Part shown: positions 42,297 through 52,564 of the stretch, piece by piece
Layout: the number at the start of each line of letters is the position of its first letter
How positions within the stretch are numbered: position 1 is the stretch's first letter
Source of the DNA: Flavobacterium croceum DSM 17960
GTDB lineage: Bacteria > Bacteroidota > Bacteroidia > Flavobacteriales > Flavobacteriaceae
Direction of reading: 5' to 3'
Length of the DNA stretch: 64,000 nt
NCBI RefSeq assembly: GCF_002917885.1
Contig: NZ_PQNY01000004.1
Span: 62,001 to 126,000 of the forward strand
Translations under genes and position numbers: made by a program
The notes under the pieces: model-generated
What the model saw: the letters and a program-made list of their open reading frames with translations, nothing else
Told to the model about the DNA's origin: nothing
Database searches by the model: none

Positions 42297-43211
42297 CTAA
42301 TCTCTTATTAAAGGTAATGTTGAACATCTTAAAAGCCCTTCTTGCTTTGCTATTTCGGCATAAGGAATTTCTTCTACAATAAAATCATTTTCTCGAAGCC
42401 AATTGTTAAGCCTTGTAAAATTTCTTTCAGATACGACAACATTCTCGTCTATAGAAAACACATTAGAATTCATATGATACATTTCGTCTCTTGTAATATG
42501 AAATAGATTCTCTTTGCCAAATAATTTGACTAAATACACATAGTCAGCTTCTTCACGAAAACCACTTTTATAAATAATGCCTTTGTTTTTACCAACAGGC
42601 TGGAAACAACAATCCAAATGCAAGGCATTGTCTCGAGCTTCTAGTTTCGACTTTACTAAATCGAACTCTTTAACAATTTTGTTGGGAAACAAACTTTTTA
42701 TGTATGCTACACCTTCCATGTTGGTTCTTGCTGTAATATAATCTTTATAATCGGAACCCTTGTAAGTACCAATAAAGATATAATCATTCCAAAGCATAAC
42801 ATCGCCTCCTTCAATATGAACTTCGTGTGGCGGTCTAACAATTTTTGAAGGTTCTATTTGCTCTAAAACGTAATGAATAGCATCTAGCTCTCTCTCTCTA
42901 TCGGGCAAAATATTAGCCTTAATAAATACATCATCTATAACAAAGCCTATATCTCTAGAAAAAATTTGATTGTAGTTTTCTAAAAGCTCAGGGCGATAAA
43001 CTTCAACATTATATTTTTTAAATACTTGATAAAAGGCGTCCATTTCGGCAACCATATCTTTTTCTATAGGATAGGTTTCTGCTAAGATATGTTCTAGCGA
43101 TTTGGGATCGTAAGCTTCATTGGCTGTAGGAGTTGGGCCATTACTTAATGCGGTTCCTAATACTACAGATTTTAATCGAGAGGTTTCGTTTTTAACGTTT
43201 AATTTTAACAT
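42297..43211 (-). CDS. arginine deiminase / dimethylargininase-family amidinotransferase
   Basis: I start this at the ATG at 43211 (MLKLNVKNETSRLKSVVLG, 304 residues). A TTG at 43235 is possible but lies within a promoter element. The protein is a pentein-fold enzyme. FSRDIGFVIDDVFIKANI and HEVHIEGGDVMLWND supply the Asp and Glu of the active site, NALHLDCCFQPVG the catalytic histidine, and LLRCSTLPLIRD at the C-terminus the nucleophilic cysteine (Cys296). It could hydrolyse arginine, methylarginine or a related guanidine. The specificity is not evident. It is near ctlX and downstream of gltA. Confidence 0.85.
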   Translation of the reverse strand: MLKLNVKNETSRLKSVVLGTALSNGPTPTANEAYDPKSLEHILAETYPIEKDMVAEMDAFYQVFKKYNVEVYRPELLENYNQIFSRDIGFVIDDVFIKANILPDRERELDAIHYVLEQIEPSKIVRPPHEVHIEGGDVMLWNDYIFIGTYKGSDYKDYITARTNMEGVAYIKSLFPNKIVKEFDLVKSKLEARDNALHLDCCFQPVGKNKGIIYKSGFREEADYVYLVKLFGKENLFHITRDEMYHMNSNVFSIDENVVVSERNFTRLNNWLRENDFIVEEIPYAEIAKQEGLLRCSTLPLIRD

Positions 43212-43232
43212 AAAATAGCTTTTGGCTTTGCA

Positions 43233-43240
43233 CAAAAATA
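43233..43240 (-). promoter_or_regulatory. candidate -7 promoter element of the arginine deiminase-like gene
   Basis: The minus strand reads TATTTTTG, matching TAnnTTTG, 21 bases before the ATG at 43211. It overlaps the longer TTG-started reading frame, which argues for the shorter start. It begins three bases after the gltA terminator hairpin ends, in the T-rich part of that terminator. Confidence 0.4.
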
Positions 43241-43243
43241 AGA

Positions 43244-43267
43244 AAGCTTCTCCAAAAAGAGAAGCTT
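43244..43267 (-). terminator. intrinsic terminator after gltA
   Basis: A nine-base perfect stem (AAGCTTCTC with GAGAAGCTT) and six-base loop lie 26 bases past the gltA stop. On the minus strand the hairpin is followed by a T-rich stretch, TCTTATTTTT, consistent with intrinsic termination. Confidence 0.7.
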
Positions 43268-43293
43268 AACTTAATAATATTCATTAAAAGAAA

Positions 43294-44577
43294 TTATCTT
43301 TTATCTTTTTCAACAAAAGGTCTTAGTGGAGAACCTGTGTATACTTGTCTTGGTCTTCCAATTGGTTCTTTGTTGATACGCATTTCTTTCCATTGTGCAA
43401 TCCAACCTGGTAAACGCCCTATGGCAAACAATACGGTAAACATTTCTGTAGGAATTCCTAATGCTCTATAAATAATTCCTGAGTAAAAATCTACATTTGG
43501 ATATAAATTTCTAGATTTGAAATAGTCATCTTCTAGTGCAACTTGTTCCAATTGTTTGGCAATATCCAAAAGCGGATCTTGTACTCCTAATGCAGAAAGC
43601 ACATCGTCTGCCGCTTTTTTGATGATTTTTGCTCGTGGATCGAAATTTTTATACACTCTGTGCCCAAATCCCATCAATCGGAATGGATCGTCTTTGTCTT
43701 TTGCTTTTAAGACATATTTTGCAACATCGCCTCCATTATTATGAATTTCTTCAAGCATTTCTAAAACAGCTTGGTTTGCACCTCCATGAAGTGGCCCCCA
43801 AAGAGCCGATACACCTGCAGCTATAGATGCAAATAAACCAGCATGCGACGAACCTACTATACGAACTGTAGAAGTTGAACAGTTTTGCTCGTGATCTGCA
43901 TGTAAGATAAATAATTTATCCAAAGCATCTAAAACTCTTTTGTCTGTTTTGTAAGGCCCAGTAGGTAATTCAAACATTAAGTGCATAAAGTTTTCTACAT
44001 AACCCTTGGTGTTATCATAGTAATTTAATGGGAAGCCCATTGTTTTTCTATACGTCCATGTTGCAATAACGATAAATTTTGCCATTGTTTTACAAACAGC
44101 ATCGTACATATCTTTTTCGTTATGCGGATTCACAGCCTTAGGGTTGAATGCTGTAAGAGCACTTGTTAATGACGAAAGAACTCCCATTGGGTGAGCTGTT
44201 CTTGGAAAACCATCGATAATGTTTTTCATTTCTTCGCTTACCAAGGTGTATTTTCTGATGTCATTTTCAAACTGATCTAGTTGCTTTTGAGTAGGTAGTT
44301 CTCCAAAAATTAACAAATAAGACACTTCTAAAAAATCTGCCTTGTCTGCTAATTCTTCTATAGAGTAACCTCTGTAACGTAAAATACCTTCTTCGCCGTC
44401 CAAAAAAGTAATTTCACTTTTACAAGAACCTGAATTTTTATACCCTGGATCGAGTGTTATGGCTCCTGTTTGAGCTCTTAATTGCTCAATATCGATAGCT
44501 ACTTCATTTTCTGAACCTACAATAACTGGAAGCTCAATTTTTTTGCCATCTAACTCTAATATTGCTGTTTTTGACAT
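43294..44577 (-). CDS. gltA: citrate synthase
   Basis: The 427-residue protein is a type II (hexameric-type, about 430 aa) citrate synthase. An N-terminal beta-rich domain (KTAILELDGKKIELPVIVGSENEV) precedes the core. NCSTSTVRIVGSSHAGLFASIAAGVSALWGPLHGGANQAV holds two histidines, and MGFGHRVYKNFDPRAKI carries the third active-site His and the nearby basic residues. PNVDFYSGIIYRALGIPTEMFTVLFAIGRLPGWIAQW follows. It condenses oxaloacetate and acetyl-CoA to open the TCA cycle. A promoter element is seen upstream and a terminator hairpin downstream, so it may be a single-gene unit. Confidence 0.98.
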   Translation of the reverse strand: MSKTAILELDGKKIELPVIVGSENEVAIDIEQLRAQTGAITLDPGYKNSGSCKSEITFLDGEEGILRYRGYSIEELADKADFLEVSYLLIFGELPTQKQLDQFENDIRKYTLVSEEMKNIIDGFPRTAHPMGVLSSLTSALTAFNPKAVNPHNEKDMYDAVCKTMAKFIVIATWTYRKTMGFPLNYYDNTKGYVENFMHLMFELPTGPYKTDKRVLDALDKLFILHADHEQNCSTSTVRIVGSSHAGLFASIAAGVSALWGPLHGGANQAVLEMLEEIHNNGGDVAKYVLKAKDKDDPFRLMGFGHRVYKNFDPRAKIIKKAADDVLSALGVQDPLLDIAKQLEQVALEDDYFKSRNLYPNVDFYSGIIYRALGIPTEMFTVLFAIGRLPGWIAQWKEMRINKEPIGRPRQVYTGSPLRPFVEKDKR

Positions 44578-44613
44578 AATATGACTTGAATGTTGTAATT
44601 ATTTATAATTTAA

Positions 44614-44621
44614 CAAAATTA
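44614..44621 (-). promoter_or_regulatory. candidate -7 promoter element of gltA
   Basis: The minus strand reads TAATTTTG, matching TAnnTTTG, 36 bases before the gltA start. No TTTG is found at a good -33 spacing. Confidence 0.45.
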
Positions 44622-44730
44622 TGCAATTCAAAATAAATATTAAAAATTTATAACGCTGTTTTCGTTAATATTTCATTAAATTTTGCTAAATTAATATACA
44701 ATTATTGGTATATCTCACAATTATAAAAAA

Positions 44731-44762
44731 AACACCTAAAAGATTTTTAACTTTTAGGTGTT
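44731..44762 (-). terminator. intrinsic terminator after eno
   Basis: A perfect 12-base stem (AACACCTAAAAG with CTTTTAGGTGTT) surrounds an eight-base loop. On the minus strand it is followed by TTTTTTATAA, an intrinsic terminator pattern. It lies about 200 bases past the eno stop and 154 bases before gltA. The rest of the 383-bp gap (44578-44960) is AT-rich, with only the gltA promoter element recognised. Confidence 0.8.
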
Positions 44763-44960
44763 GGTTGCTATAAATAACAGTAAATATTAAATATTTATCA
44801 ATATTTTAAGTAACAAAAATTTAACTAAATAGATGTGTTATCGAATTTTAATCTTTTAAAACAGCTTAACTTAAAACAATATTTTAAATGTGAATACTAT
44901 TAATTAACTTGTTATTACTTTAAAAAAATAAATAATTTTAATGAATTACCAATAACTATA

Positions 44961-46268
<1,308 letters not shown>

Positions 46269-46292
46269 TTAATTAGCACTATTATTATATTA

Positions 46293-46300
46293 CAAATTTA
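46293..46300 (-). promoter_or_regulatory. candidate -7 promoter element of eno
   Basis: The minus strand reads TAAATTTG, matching TAnnTTTG, 39 bases before the eno ATG. A -33 TTTG is not visible. Confidence 0.45.
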
Positions 46301-46402
46301 AGCAATAAGAAAATTATTCGTATTGAATAACTTAAAAACTTATAAACGCAAACGATTTAGTGTTATGTTAAGCGAAAGGCTTTTGCATTTTTATAAACCA
46401 TG

Positions 46403-46492
46403 TTCCCGCTTTTCGCTCCAATCTTTGCTTCAAGCCTATATACTTTAAACCTGTTAGCTTGAAGCAAAGGATTTCCACTTCAATCGGGGCTA
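46403..46492 (+). repeat. interspersed hairpin-forming repeat, copy 1
   Basis: A 90-bp element begins with CCCGCTTTTCGCTCCAATC and ends with CACTTCAATCGGGGCTA. Inside is a perfect 13-base inverted repeat (CTTTGCTTCAAGC at 46423-46435 and GCTTGAAGCAAAG at 46457-46469) around a 21-base loop. The flanks extend the pairing (AATC with GGATT, CCCG with CGGG). A second copy in the opposite orientation lies beyond carA. No open reading frame is inside. Similar CAATCGGGGCTA-ended repeats are, to my recollection, common in flavobacterial intergenic DNA. Confidence 0.8.
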
Positions 46493-46503
46493 GAAAGTAA
46501 TCC

Positions 46504-47619
46504 TTATACCTTTTGCAAGGCATAGATTTTAATAAGGTCTACAAAATTGTCAAACAAATATTCTGAATCGTGTGGCCCTGGACTAGCTTCTGGATGATAT
46601 TGTACAGAAAAAACAGGGTTGTTTTTCATACGCATACCAGCTACAGTAGCATCATTTAAATGATAATGTGTAATTTCTAACTCGCTATGCGCTTCTAGTT
46701 GCTCTCTACTTACAGCAAAACCATGATTTTGAGAAGTTATTTCTCCTTTGCCCGTAATCATATTCATTACAGGATGATTAATACCTCTATGCCCATTAAA
46801 CATTTTGTAGGTCGAAACTCCATTTGCCAAAGCAAGTATTTGATGTCCTAAACAAATACCAAAAACAGGTTTACCCGATTCTATCATGCACTGGGCTGTT
46901 TGCTGCACTTGAACTAAAGGTTCTGGGTCTCCAGGTCCATTAGATAAAAAATAACCATCGGGGTTTATTGCTTGCATTACTTCAAAAGGTGTATTGTATG
47001 GAAAAACTTCTATATAGCAATCTCTTTTGGCAAGATTACGCAGTATATTGGTTTTTATGCCCAAATCTAAAGCAGCAACTTTGTAAGATGCGTTTGGGTT
47101 TCCAAAAGTATATTTTTGAGCAGTAGATACTTTTGATGCTAATTCAAGACCTTTCATAGGAGGTATTGCTGCTAACATTTGTTTTAACTCTTCTATAGGT
47201 GTTCCGTCTGTACATACTACAGCATTTTGAGCACCATAATCTCTTATATGCGCTACGAGAGCTCGGGTATCAATATTGGATATCGTAACAATATTTTGTT
47301 GTTTTAGATAGTCTAATAAACTACTTTCAGAATTTGGTCGAGAGTATACGTCGCTAAAATTTCTGCATACCAATCCTGCAATTTGTATTTTATTTGATTC
47401 TACTTCGTTTGCATTTATCCCGTAATTACCAATATGTACATTGGTAGTAACCATAATTTGCCCGTAATATGAAGGATCGGTAAAAATTTCTTGATACCCC
47501 GACATACCTGTATTAAAACATACCTCGCCAAAGGTTTTGCCTAAAACACCTATAGAATTACCGTGAAATATTGTACCGTCTGCTAGGAGTAAAATTGCTT
47601 TTTGATGTAAAAATTGCAT
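46504..47619 (-). CDS. carA: carbamoyl-phosphate synthase small subunit
   Basis: This is a 371-residue CarA. The N-terminal domain has KAILLLADGTIFHGNSIGVLGKTFGEVCFNTGMSGYQEIFTDPSY, and the C-terminal class-I glutamine amidotransferase domain has PVFGICLGHQILALA with the nucleophilic cysteine. HYHLNDATVAGMRMKNNPVFSVQYHPEASPGPHDSEYLF contains the catalytic His-Glu. It releases ammonia from glutamine for the large subunit in pyrimidine and arginine synthesis. The partner carB is not in the window. Hairpin repeats lie on both sides, and a promoter element lies 22 bases upstream. Confidence 0.98.
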   Translation of the reverse strand: MQFLHQKAILLLADGTIFHGNSIGVLGKTFGEVCFNTGMSGYQEIFTDPSYYGQIMVTTNVHIGNYGINANEVESNKIQIAGLVCRNFSDVYSRPNSESSLLDYLKQQNIVTISNIDTRALVAHIRDYGAQNAVVCTDGTPIEELKQMLAAIPPMKGLELASKVSTAQKYTFGNPNASYKVAALDLGIKTNILRNLAKRDCYIEVFPYNTPFEVMQAINPDGYFLSNGPGDPEPLVQVQQTAQCMIESGKPVFGICLGHQILALANGVSTYKMFNGHRGINHPVMNMITGKGEITSQNHGFAVSREQLEAHSELEITHYHLNDATVAGMRMKNNPVFSVQYHPEASPGPHDSEYLFDNFVDLIKIYALQKV

Positions 47620-47641
47620 ATGTTGTTGTGTTGTTGTGTTA

Positions 47642-47649
47642 CAAATATA
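47642..47649 (-). promoter_or_regulatory. candidate -7 promoter element of carA
   Basis: The minus strand reads TATATTTG, matching TAnnTTTG, 22 bases before the carA ATG. No good -33 element is visible. Confidence 0.5.
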
Positions 47650-47691
47650 TTGCTTTTAGAGCGTTTATAAAAACACTATGGTTTAGTATTT

Positions 47692-47778
47692 TAGCCCCGG
47701 TTGTAGTGTAAATCCTTTTGCAAAGCTCAACTATTTGTAAATTTGGGCTTTGCAAAAGATTGGAGCGAAAAACGGGAA
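47692..47778 (-). repeat. interspersed hairpin-forming repeat, copy 2
   Basis: Read on the minus strand this has the same ends as the copy at 46403: CCCGTTTTTCGCTCCAATC at one side and CACTACAACCGGGGCTA at the other. The central stem is a different sequence, CTTTTGCAAAGC at 47715-47726 with GCTTTGCAAAAG at 47747-47758, yet pairs perfectly over 12 bases. Conserved ends and a changed but self-complementary core suggest that folding is maintained. It lies between carA and the terminator of the ribosomal operon. Confidence 0.8.
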
Positions 47779-47814
47779 AATGGCTTGTAAATAATCAGTT
47801 AGTTTTGCTCCAAA

Positions 47815-47852
47815 AAAAAAGGATAAACTTTATTGAAAGCTTATCCTTTTTT
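47815..47852 (-). terminator. intrinsic terminator after rplQ (end of ribosomal operon)
   Basis: A stem of 12 bases (AAAAAAGGATAA with TTATCCTTTTTT) closes a loop that can itself pair CTTT with AAAG. On the minus strand a run of T residues follows, as expected for termination after rplQ, whose stop is 25 bases away. It is bidirectional in shape, since T residues also follow on the plus strand. Confidence 0.85.
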
Positions 47853-47876
47853 AATATTATGCTGAAAATAATTTCA

Positions 47877-48356
47877 TTATTCTGCAGCTTCATTGGTTGG
47901 TTCTTCAGAAGCAGGAGCAGATGTTTCTGCTTTTTTAGCTTTTCCACCACGACGGCTTTTAGCTTTTTTCTCTTCTTTTTTACCACCATTATAGATTTCG
48001 TTAAAATCTACTAACTCTATCATAGCCATATCAGCGTTATCACCAAGACGATTTCCTAGTTTAATGATACGTGTGTATCCACCTGGACGGTCGCCTACTT
48101 TTGCTGCTACTTCTCTAAAAAGTTCAGTAACGGCATATTTATTTCTTAAATAAGTGAAAACGATACGTCTATTGTGAGTAGTGTCTTCTTTTGATTTTGT
48201 TACAAGTGGCTCAACAAATTGTTTAAGCGCTTTTGCTTTAGCAACAGTAGTGTTTATACGTTTGTGCTCTATAAGAGAACAAGCCATATTGGCCAACATA
48301 GCTTTTCTATGTCCTGTCTGTCTGCTTAAATGATTTACTTTTTTTCCGTGTCTCAT
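47877..48356 (-). CDS. rplQ: 50S ribosomal protein L17
   Basis: The 159-residue protein has the L17 core ([51 protein letters not shown]). A charged, alanine-rich C-terminal extension ([30 protein letters not shown]) follows, as is common in Bacteroidota, making it longer than the E. coli protein (about 127). It is the last gene of the ribosomal operon, 30 bases after rpoA and followed by a strong terminator. L17 sits on the large subunit near the exit-tunnel region. Confidence 0.98.
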   Translation of the reverse strand: MRHGKKVNHLSRQTGHRKAMLANMACSLIEHKRINTTVAKAKALKQFVEPLVTKSKEDTTHNRRIVFTYLRNKYAVTELFREVAAKVGDRPGGYTRIIKLGNRLGDNADMAMIELVDFNEIYNGGKKEEKKAKSRRGGKAKKAETSAPASEEPTNEAAE

Positions 48357-48386
48357 TTTAAATACTTTTTAACTTGAATAAAGAAA

Positions 48387-49379
48387 CTAGTCTTTATCTA
48401 ATTTATATTTTGACAAATCCATTCCGAACGTTAAGTTTTTATTGGCTACTAGTTCGTCTAACTCTGTTAGCGATTTTTTACCAAAATTACGGAATTTCAT
48501 TAAGTCGTGTTTGTTAAAAGAAACCAAGTCTCCTAGTGTATCAACTTCTGCTGCTTTTAAACAGTTAAGTGCTCTAACAGATAAATCCATATCTACCAAT
48601 TTTGTTTTAAGCAACTGTCTCATGTGTAGAGATTCTTCATCGTAAGAATCTGTTTGAGCAATTTCATCTGCTTCAAGAGTGATTCTTTCATCAGAGAAAA
48701 GCATGAAATGGTGAATTAAAACTTTGGCAGCTTCGGTAAGGGCATCTTTTGGATTTATAGAACCATCGGTTTTAATTTCAAAAACCAATTTCTCGTAATC
48801 TGTTTTTTGCTCTACACGGAAATTTTCTATAGAATATTTCACATTTTTTACCGGAGTAAAGATAGAATCTGTAAAAATTGTACCTATTGGAGCGTTTTGT
48901 TTTTTGTTTTCTTCGGCTGCAATGTAACCTCTTCCTTTTTCAATTGTTAATTCCATGTTGAAATTAACTTTTGAGTCTAGATTACAAATAACCAAATCTG
49001 GATTTAAAATTTGAAAACCTGAAATAAATTTTTGGAAATCACCAGCAGTAATTTGTTCTTTACCTAAAATAGAAATCGTAACACTTTCGTTATCGATGTC
49101 TTCAATTTGTCTTTTAAAACGTACTTGTTTTAGGTTAAGAATAATTTCTGTAACATCTTCAACAACACCGGAGATAGTAGAAAACTCATGTTCAACACCT
49201 TCTATTCTTACAGATGTAATTGCGTAACCTTCTAAGGCAGAGAGCATTACTCTCCTTAGTGCATTACCAACCGTCAATCCATAACCCGGTTCTAAAGGAC
49301 GAAATTCGAATTTGCCTTCAAAATCGGTAGAATCGATCATGATAACTTTATCTGGTTTTTGAAAATTAAATAGTGCCAT
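48387..49379 (-). CDS. rpoA: DNA-directed RNA polymerase alpha subunit
   Basis: At 330 residues this is full-length. The N-terminal assembly domain includes [38 protein letters not shown], which dimerises and docks beta and beta'. The C-terminal domain has [46 protein letters not shown], which contacts DNA and regulators. Its place between rpsD and rplQ is the standard alpha-operon order. Confidence 0.99.
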   Translation of the reverse strand: MALFNFQKPDKVIMIDSTDFEGKFEFRPLEPGYGLTVGNALRRVMLSALEGYAITSVRIEGVEHEFSTISGVVEDVTEIILNLKQVRFKRQIEDIDNESVTISILGKEQITAGDFQKFISGFQILNPDLVICNLDSKVNFNMELTIEKGRGYIAAEENKKQNAPIGTIFTDSIFTPVKNVKYSIENFRVEQKTDYEKLVFEIKTDGSINPKDALTEAAKVLIHHFMLFSDERITLEADEIAQTDSYDEESLHMRQLLKTKLVDMDLSVRALNCLKAAEVDTLGDLVSFNKHDLMKFRNFGKKSLTELDELVANKNLTFGMDLSKYKLDKD

Positions 49380-49400
49380 AATTTAGCTTGGTGTCAATTA

Positions 49401-50006
49401 TTATTTGTTGTATAACTCAACGATTAATTGTTCTTTGATGTTTTCAGGAATTTGGATTCTAGCAGGAACTGAAACAAAAGTTCCTTCTTTAGTATCGTTG
49501 TTCCAAGTAATCCATTCATAAACATGGCTAGATGCAGCTAACGAACGCTCAATAACTTCAAGAGATTTTGATTTTTCACGTACTGCAACTTTATCACCTG
49601 GTTTTAAGTGATAAGATGGGATGTTTACAACCTCACCATTTACTGTGATGTGACGGTGAGAAACAATTTGTCTTGCAGCTCTTCTAGAAGATGCAATTCC
49701 CATTCTGAAAACAACGTTGTCTAAACGAGCTTCGCAAAGTTGTAAAAGGATTTCACCTGTTACACCTGAAGCAGCAGATGCTTTTTCGTATAAATTTCTG
49801 AATTGTTTTTCTAAAATACCATAAGTATATTTAGCTTTTTGCTTTTCCATTAACTGAACAGCATATTCAGATTTTTTACCTCTCTTTTTTGCCAAACCAT
49901 GTTGTCCTGGAGGGTAATTTCTTTTTTCGAAGGCTCTATCGTCTCCGAATATTGCTTCGCCAAATTTACGAGCAATTTTAGTTTTAGGACCAGTATATCT
50001 TGCCAT
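49401..50006 (-). CDS. rpsD: 30S ribosomal protein S4
   Basis: The 201-residue protein has [21 protein letters not shown] at the N-terminus and the S4 RNA-binding domain in [49 protein letters not shown]4 starts assembly of the 30S body. An 84-base gap upstream, the longest in this part of the operon, may hold a leader for autoregulation, but no known structure was identified. Confidence 0.99.
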   Translation of the reverse strand: MARYTGPKTKIARKFGEAIFGDDRAFEKRNYPPGQHGLAKKRGKKSEYAVQLMEKQKAKYTYGILEKQFRNLYEKASAASGVTGEILLQLCEARLDNVVFRMGIASSRRAARQIVSHRHITVNGEVVNIPSYHLKPGDKVAVREKSKSLEVIERSLAASSHVYEWITWNNDTKEGTFVSVPARIQIPENIKEQLIVELYNK

Positions 50007-50090
50007 TTTAAAATTGTTTTGATAGTGATTATGAATTCAGGTCAAATCCTTCGATAATCAGATTTCTATCAGGTTTATACTATAAATAAA

Positions 50091-50474
50091 TTATACTCTA
50101 CGTCTTTTTGGAGGACGACATCCATTGTGTGGCATTGGAGTTACATCAATAATTTCTGTAACTTCTATACCGCCATTGTGTATAGATCTTATTGCAGATT
50201 CTCTACCGTTACCTGGTCCTTTAACGTAAACTTTTACTTTTTTAAGACCAGCTTCTAGTGCAACTTTTGTACAATCTTCGGCTGCCATTTGAGCTGCATA
50301 TGGAGTATTCTTTTTAGAACCTCTAAAGCCCATTTTACCAGCTGAAGACCAAGAGATAACTTCACCTTTCTTATTTGTTAAAGAAATAATAATGTTATTA
50401 AATGTTGCATTAATATGAGCTTCGCCAGAAGATTCTATAACAACTTTGCGTTTTTTAACGTTTGATTTAGCCAT
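50091..50474 (-). CDS. rpsK: 30S ribosomal protein S11
   Basis: This 127-residue protein has the S11 pattern: [46 protein letters not shown], then [44 protein letters not shown], with the highly conserved C-terminal arginine cluster. It forms part of the platform of the small subunit. It lies 11 bases from rpsM upstream. Confidence 0.99.
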   Translation of the reverse strand: MAKSNVKKRKVVIESSGEAHINATFNNIIISLTNKKGEVISWSSAGKMGFRGSKKNTPYAAQMAAEDCTKVALEAGLKKVKVYVKGPGNGRESAIRSIHNGGIEVTEIIDVTPMPHNGCRPPKRRRV

Positions 50475-50485
50475 ATTACTACTTA

Positions 50486-50860
50486 TTATTTAGTTGCTTT
50501 TTTCTTATTAGCAACAGTTTTTCTTTTACCTTTTCTAGTTCTAGAATTGTTTTTGGTTCTTTGACCTCTTAATGGTAAACCAGCTCTGTGACGAATTCCT
50601 CTGTAGCAACCAATATCCATTAAACGTTTAATGTGTAATGATGTTTCAGAACGTAATTCACCTTCAATTTTGTAGTATGATACTGCATCACGGATTGCTC
50701 CAATTTCAGCATCATTCCAATCTTGAACTTTTTTATCTTGGCTTACTTGAGCTTTTTCTAAAATCTCAATAGCTCTGCTTTTACCTATTCCGAAGATATA
50801 AGTTAAAGCGATAACTCCTCTTTTATTTTTAGGTATATCTACCCCTGCTATTCTTGCCAT
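50486..50860 (-). CDS. rpsM: 30S ribosomal protein S13
   Basis: The 124-residue protein begins [30 protein letters not shown] and has the conserved [32 protein letters not shown] near its end, followed by a lysine-rich tail. S13 sits in the head of the small subunit and contacts P-site tRNA and the large subunit. It directly follows rpmJ. Confidence 0.99.
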   Translation of the reverse strand: MARIAGVDIPKNKRGVIALTYIFGIGKSRAIEILEKAQVSQDKKVQDWNDAEIGAIRDAVSYYKIEGELRSETSLHIKRLMDIGCYRGIRHRAGLPLRGQRTKNNSRTRKGKRKTVANKKKATK

Positions 50861-50862
50861 AA

Positions 50863-50979
50863 TTATCCTTGTCTTTGTTTAAATCTAGGATTTTTTTTGT
50901 TTATAACGTATAATCTTCCTTTTCTACGTACGATAATGCACTCGGCACTTCTTTTTTTAACGGATGCTCTTACTTTCAT
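50863..50979 (-). CDS. rpmJ: 50S ribosomal protein L36
   Basis: Translation of the minus strand gives a 38-residue protein, [20 protein letters not shown] at the start and ending in NPRFKQRQG, which is L36. Only part of the zinc-type cysteine set is present (a single Cys14 is visible, in AECIIV), so this is the zinc-independent version. The gene is in its usual place between infA and rpsM. Confidence 0.97.
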
Positions 50980-50990
50980 TTTATATAGCT

Positions 50991-51206
50991 TTAGTATCTA
51001 TAAGTGATTCTTGCTTTTGTCAAATCGTAAGGACTCATTTCTAGTTTTACTCTGTCACCAGGTAACAATTTAATGTAATGCATACGCATTTTACCAGATA
51101 TATGAGCAATTACAACATGACCATTTTCTAATTCTACACGGAACATAGCATTTGATAATGCTTCTACAATGGTTCCGTCTTGTTCTATTGCTGATTGCTT
51201 TGCCAT
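50991..51206 (-). CDS. infA: translation initiation factor IF-1
   Basis: The 71-residue protein is a single S1-like OB-fold domain: [67 protein letters not shown]-1 binds the A site of the 30S subunit during initiation. It follows secY by three bases. Confidence 0.99.
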   Translation of the reverse strand: MAKQSAIEQDGTIVEALSNAMFRVELENGHVVIAHISGKMRMHYIKLLPGDRVKLEMSPYDLTKARITYRY

Positions 51207-51209
51207 AAA

Positions 51210-52553
51210 CTAAGCTACTGCTTTTCTGTTTTTGCCTGACTTCATTAAACCATCATAATGTTGGTTTAATAAATAAGAATTAACTTGTTGAATAGTATCG
51301 ATAACTACACCTACCATAATGATAAGCGATGTTCCACCATAAAACATTGCCCAAGATTGTTGAACTCCTAAACCTATAATAAGTGAAGGAAAAATAGCTA
51401 TCAAAGCTAAAAACAAAGCTCCTGGGAAAGTTAATAATGACATAACATGATCTAAAAAGTCAGCGGTATCAATACCTGGTTTAACACCTGGAATAAAACC
51501 TCCACTTCTTTTTAAATCGTCAGCCATTTTGTTTGTAGGCACTGTAATTGCTGTATAGAAAAATGTAAAGATTATGATTAACATTGCAAATACAAAATTA
51601 TACCAAAAACCAAACATATTACTAAACACAGCTGCAATAGATTGTGATGTATCTGATTTTGACAAATTTGCCAAAAACGGAGGAATAAACATAATGGCTT
51701 GGGCAAAGATAATTGGCATTACACCCGCAGCATTAAGCTTTAAAGGTATCCATTGTCTATTACCACCAAGAGCATCTTGTTCAAAATCACCAGTAGTTGT
51801 TCTTCTTGCATATTGTACAGGAATTTTTCTAATAGCCATTACTAAAAGTACACAAGCTATAATTACCAATAACCAAACTATAATTTCGAAAACCAATAGC
51901 ATTGGCCCTCCTTGATTATCTGTAACTTTTGATTGAAACTCCTGAAATAACGCTTGAGGAAGTCTAGCCAAAATACCAACCATAATTAAAAGTGATATAC
52001 CGTTTCCTATTCCTTTGTCAGTAATTTTTTCTCCTAACCACATAGCAAATATAGTGCCCGTAGTTAAAATTAATACTGATGAAAATAAGAACCAAGGGCT
52101 ATCAGCACCCAATAAAAATGCAGATTGTGGTATTGTTTTATATAAATTATAAATATACCCTGGACCTTGAAGTAGCGTGATTAAAATTGTTAACCAACGT
52201 GTAATTTGGTTTAATTTTTTTCTACCACTTTCTCCATCTTTTTGCAATTTTTGTAGATATGGTATAGCAATACCCATTAATTGAACCACAATTGAAGCAG
52301 AAATATATGGCATAATACCTAATGCAAAAACAGAAGCTTTAGAGAAGGCTCCTCCTGTAAACATATCAAGTATAGAACCTAATCCTTTTTCTGTTTGACC
52401 TGCCAAGCTATGAAGCTGTGAAGCATCTATACCTGGTAAGGTAACGTGTGCTCCAAAACGGTATACTAAAAGCAAACCGAGAGTCACAAGAATACGATTC
52501 TTGAGCTCTTCGATTTTCCATACATTCTTTAAAGTTTCAATAAAATTCTTCAT
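51210..52553 (-). CDS. secY: protein translocase subunit SecY
   Basis: This 447-residue protein has ten membrane helices. Signatures are LVYRFGAHVTLPGIDASQ, FALGIMPYISASIVVQLMG for the plug and second helix, GEKITDKGIGNGISLLIMVGILA, RKIPVQYARRT, and DTADFLDHVMSLLTFPGALFLALIAIFPSLI near the end. It forms the protein-conducting channel of the inner membrane with SecE and SecG. It is in its normal position between rplO and infA. Confidence 0.98.
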   Translation of the reverse strand: MKNFIETLKNVWKIEELKNRILVTLGLLLVYRFGAHVTLPGIDASQLHSLAGQTEKGLGSILDMFTGGAFSKASVFALGIMPYISASIVVQLMGIAIPYLQKLQKDGESGRKKLNQITRWLTILITLLQGPGYIYNLYKTIPQSAFLLGADSPWFLFSSVLILTTGTIFAMWLGEKITDKGIGNGISLLIMVGILARLPQALFQEFQSKVTDNQGGPMLLVFEIIVWLLVIIACVLLVMAIRKIPVQYARRTTTGDFEQDALGGNRQWIPLKLNAAGVMPIIFAQAIMFIPPFLANLSKSDTSQSIAAVFSNMFGFWYNFVFAMLIIIFTFFYTAITVPTNKMADDLKRSGGFIPGVKPGIDTADFLDHVMSLLTFPGALFLALIAIFPSLIIGLGVQQSWAMFYGGTSLIIMVGVVIDTIQQVNSYLLNQHYDGLMKSGKNRKAVA

Positions 52554-52564
52554 AATGGAATTTA

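Noticed and set aside
47718..48014. Small frames on both strands around the rplQ end and the second hairpin repeat
   Set aside because: They run through the repeat, the terminator and rplQ, and are explained by those features.
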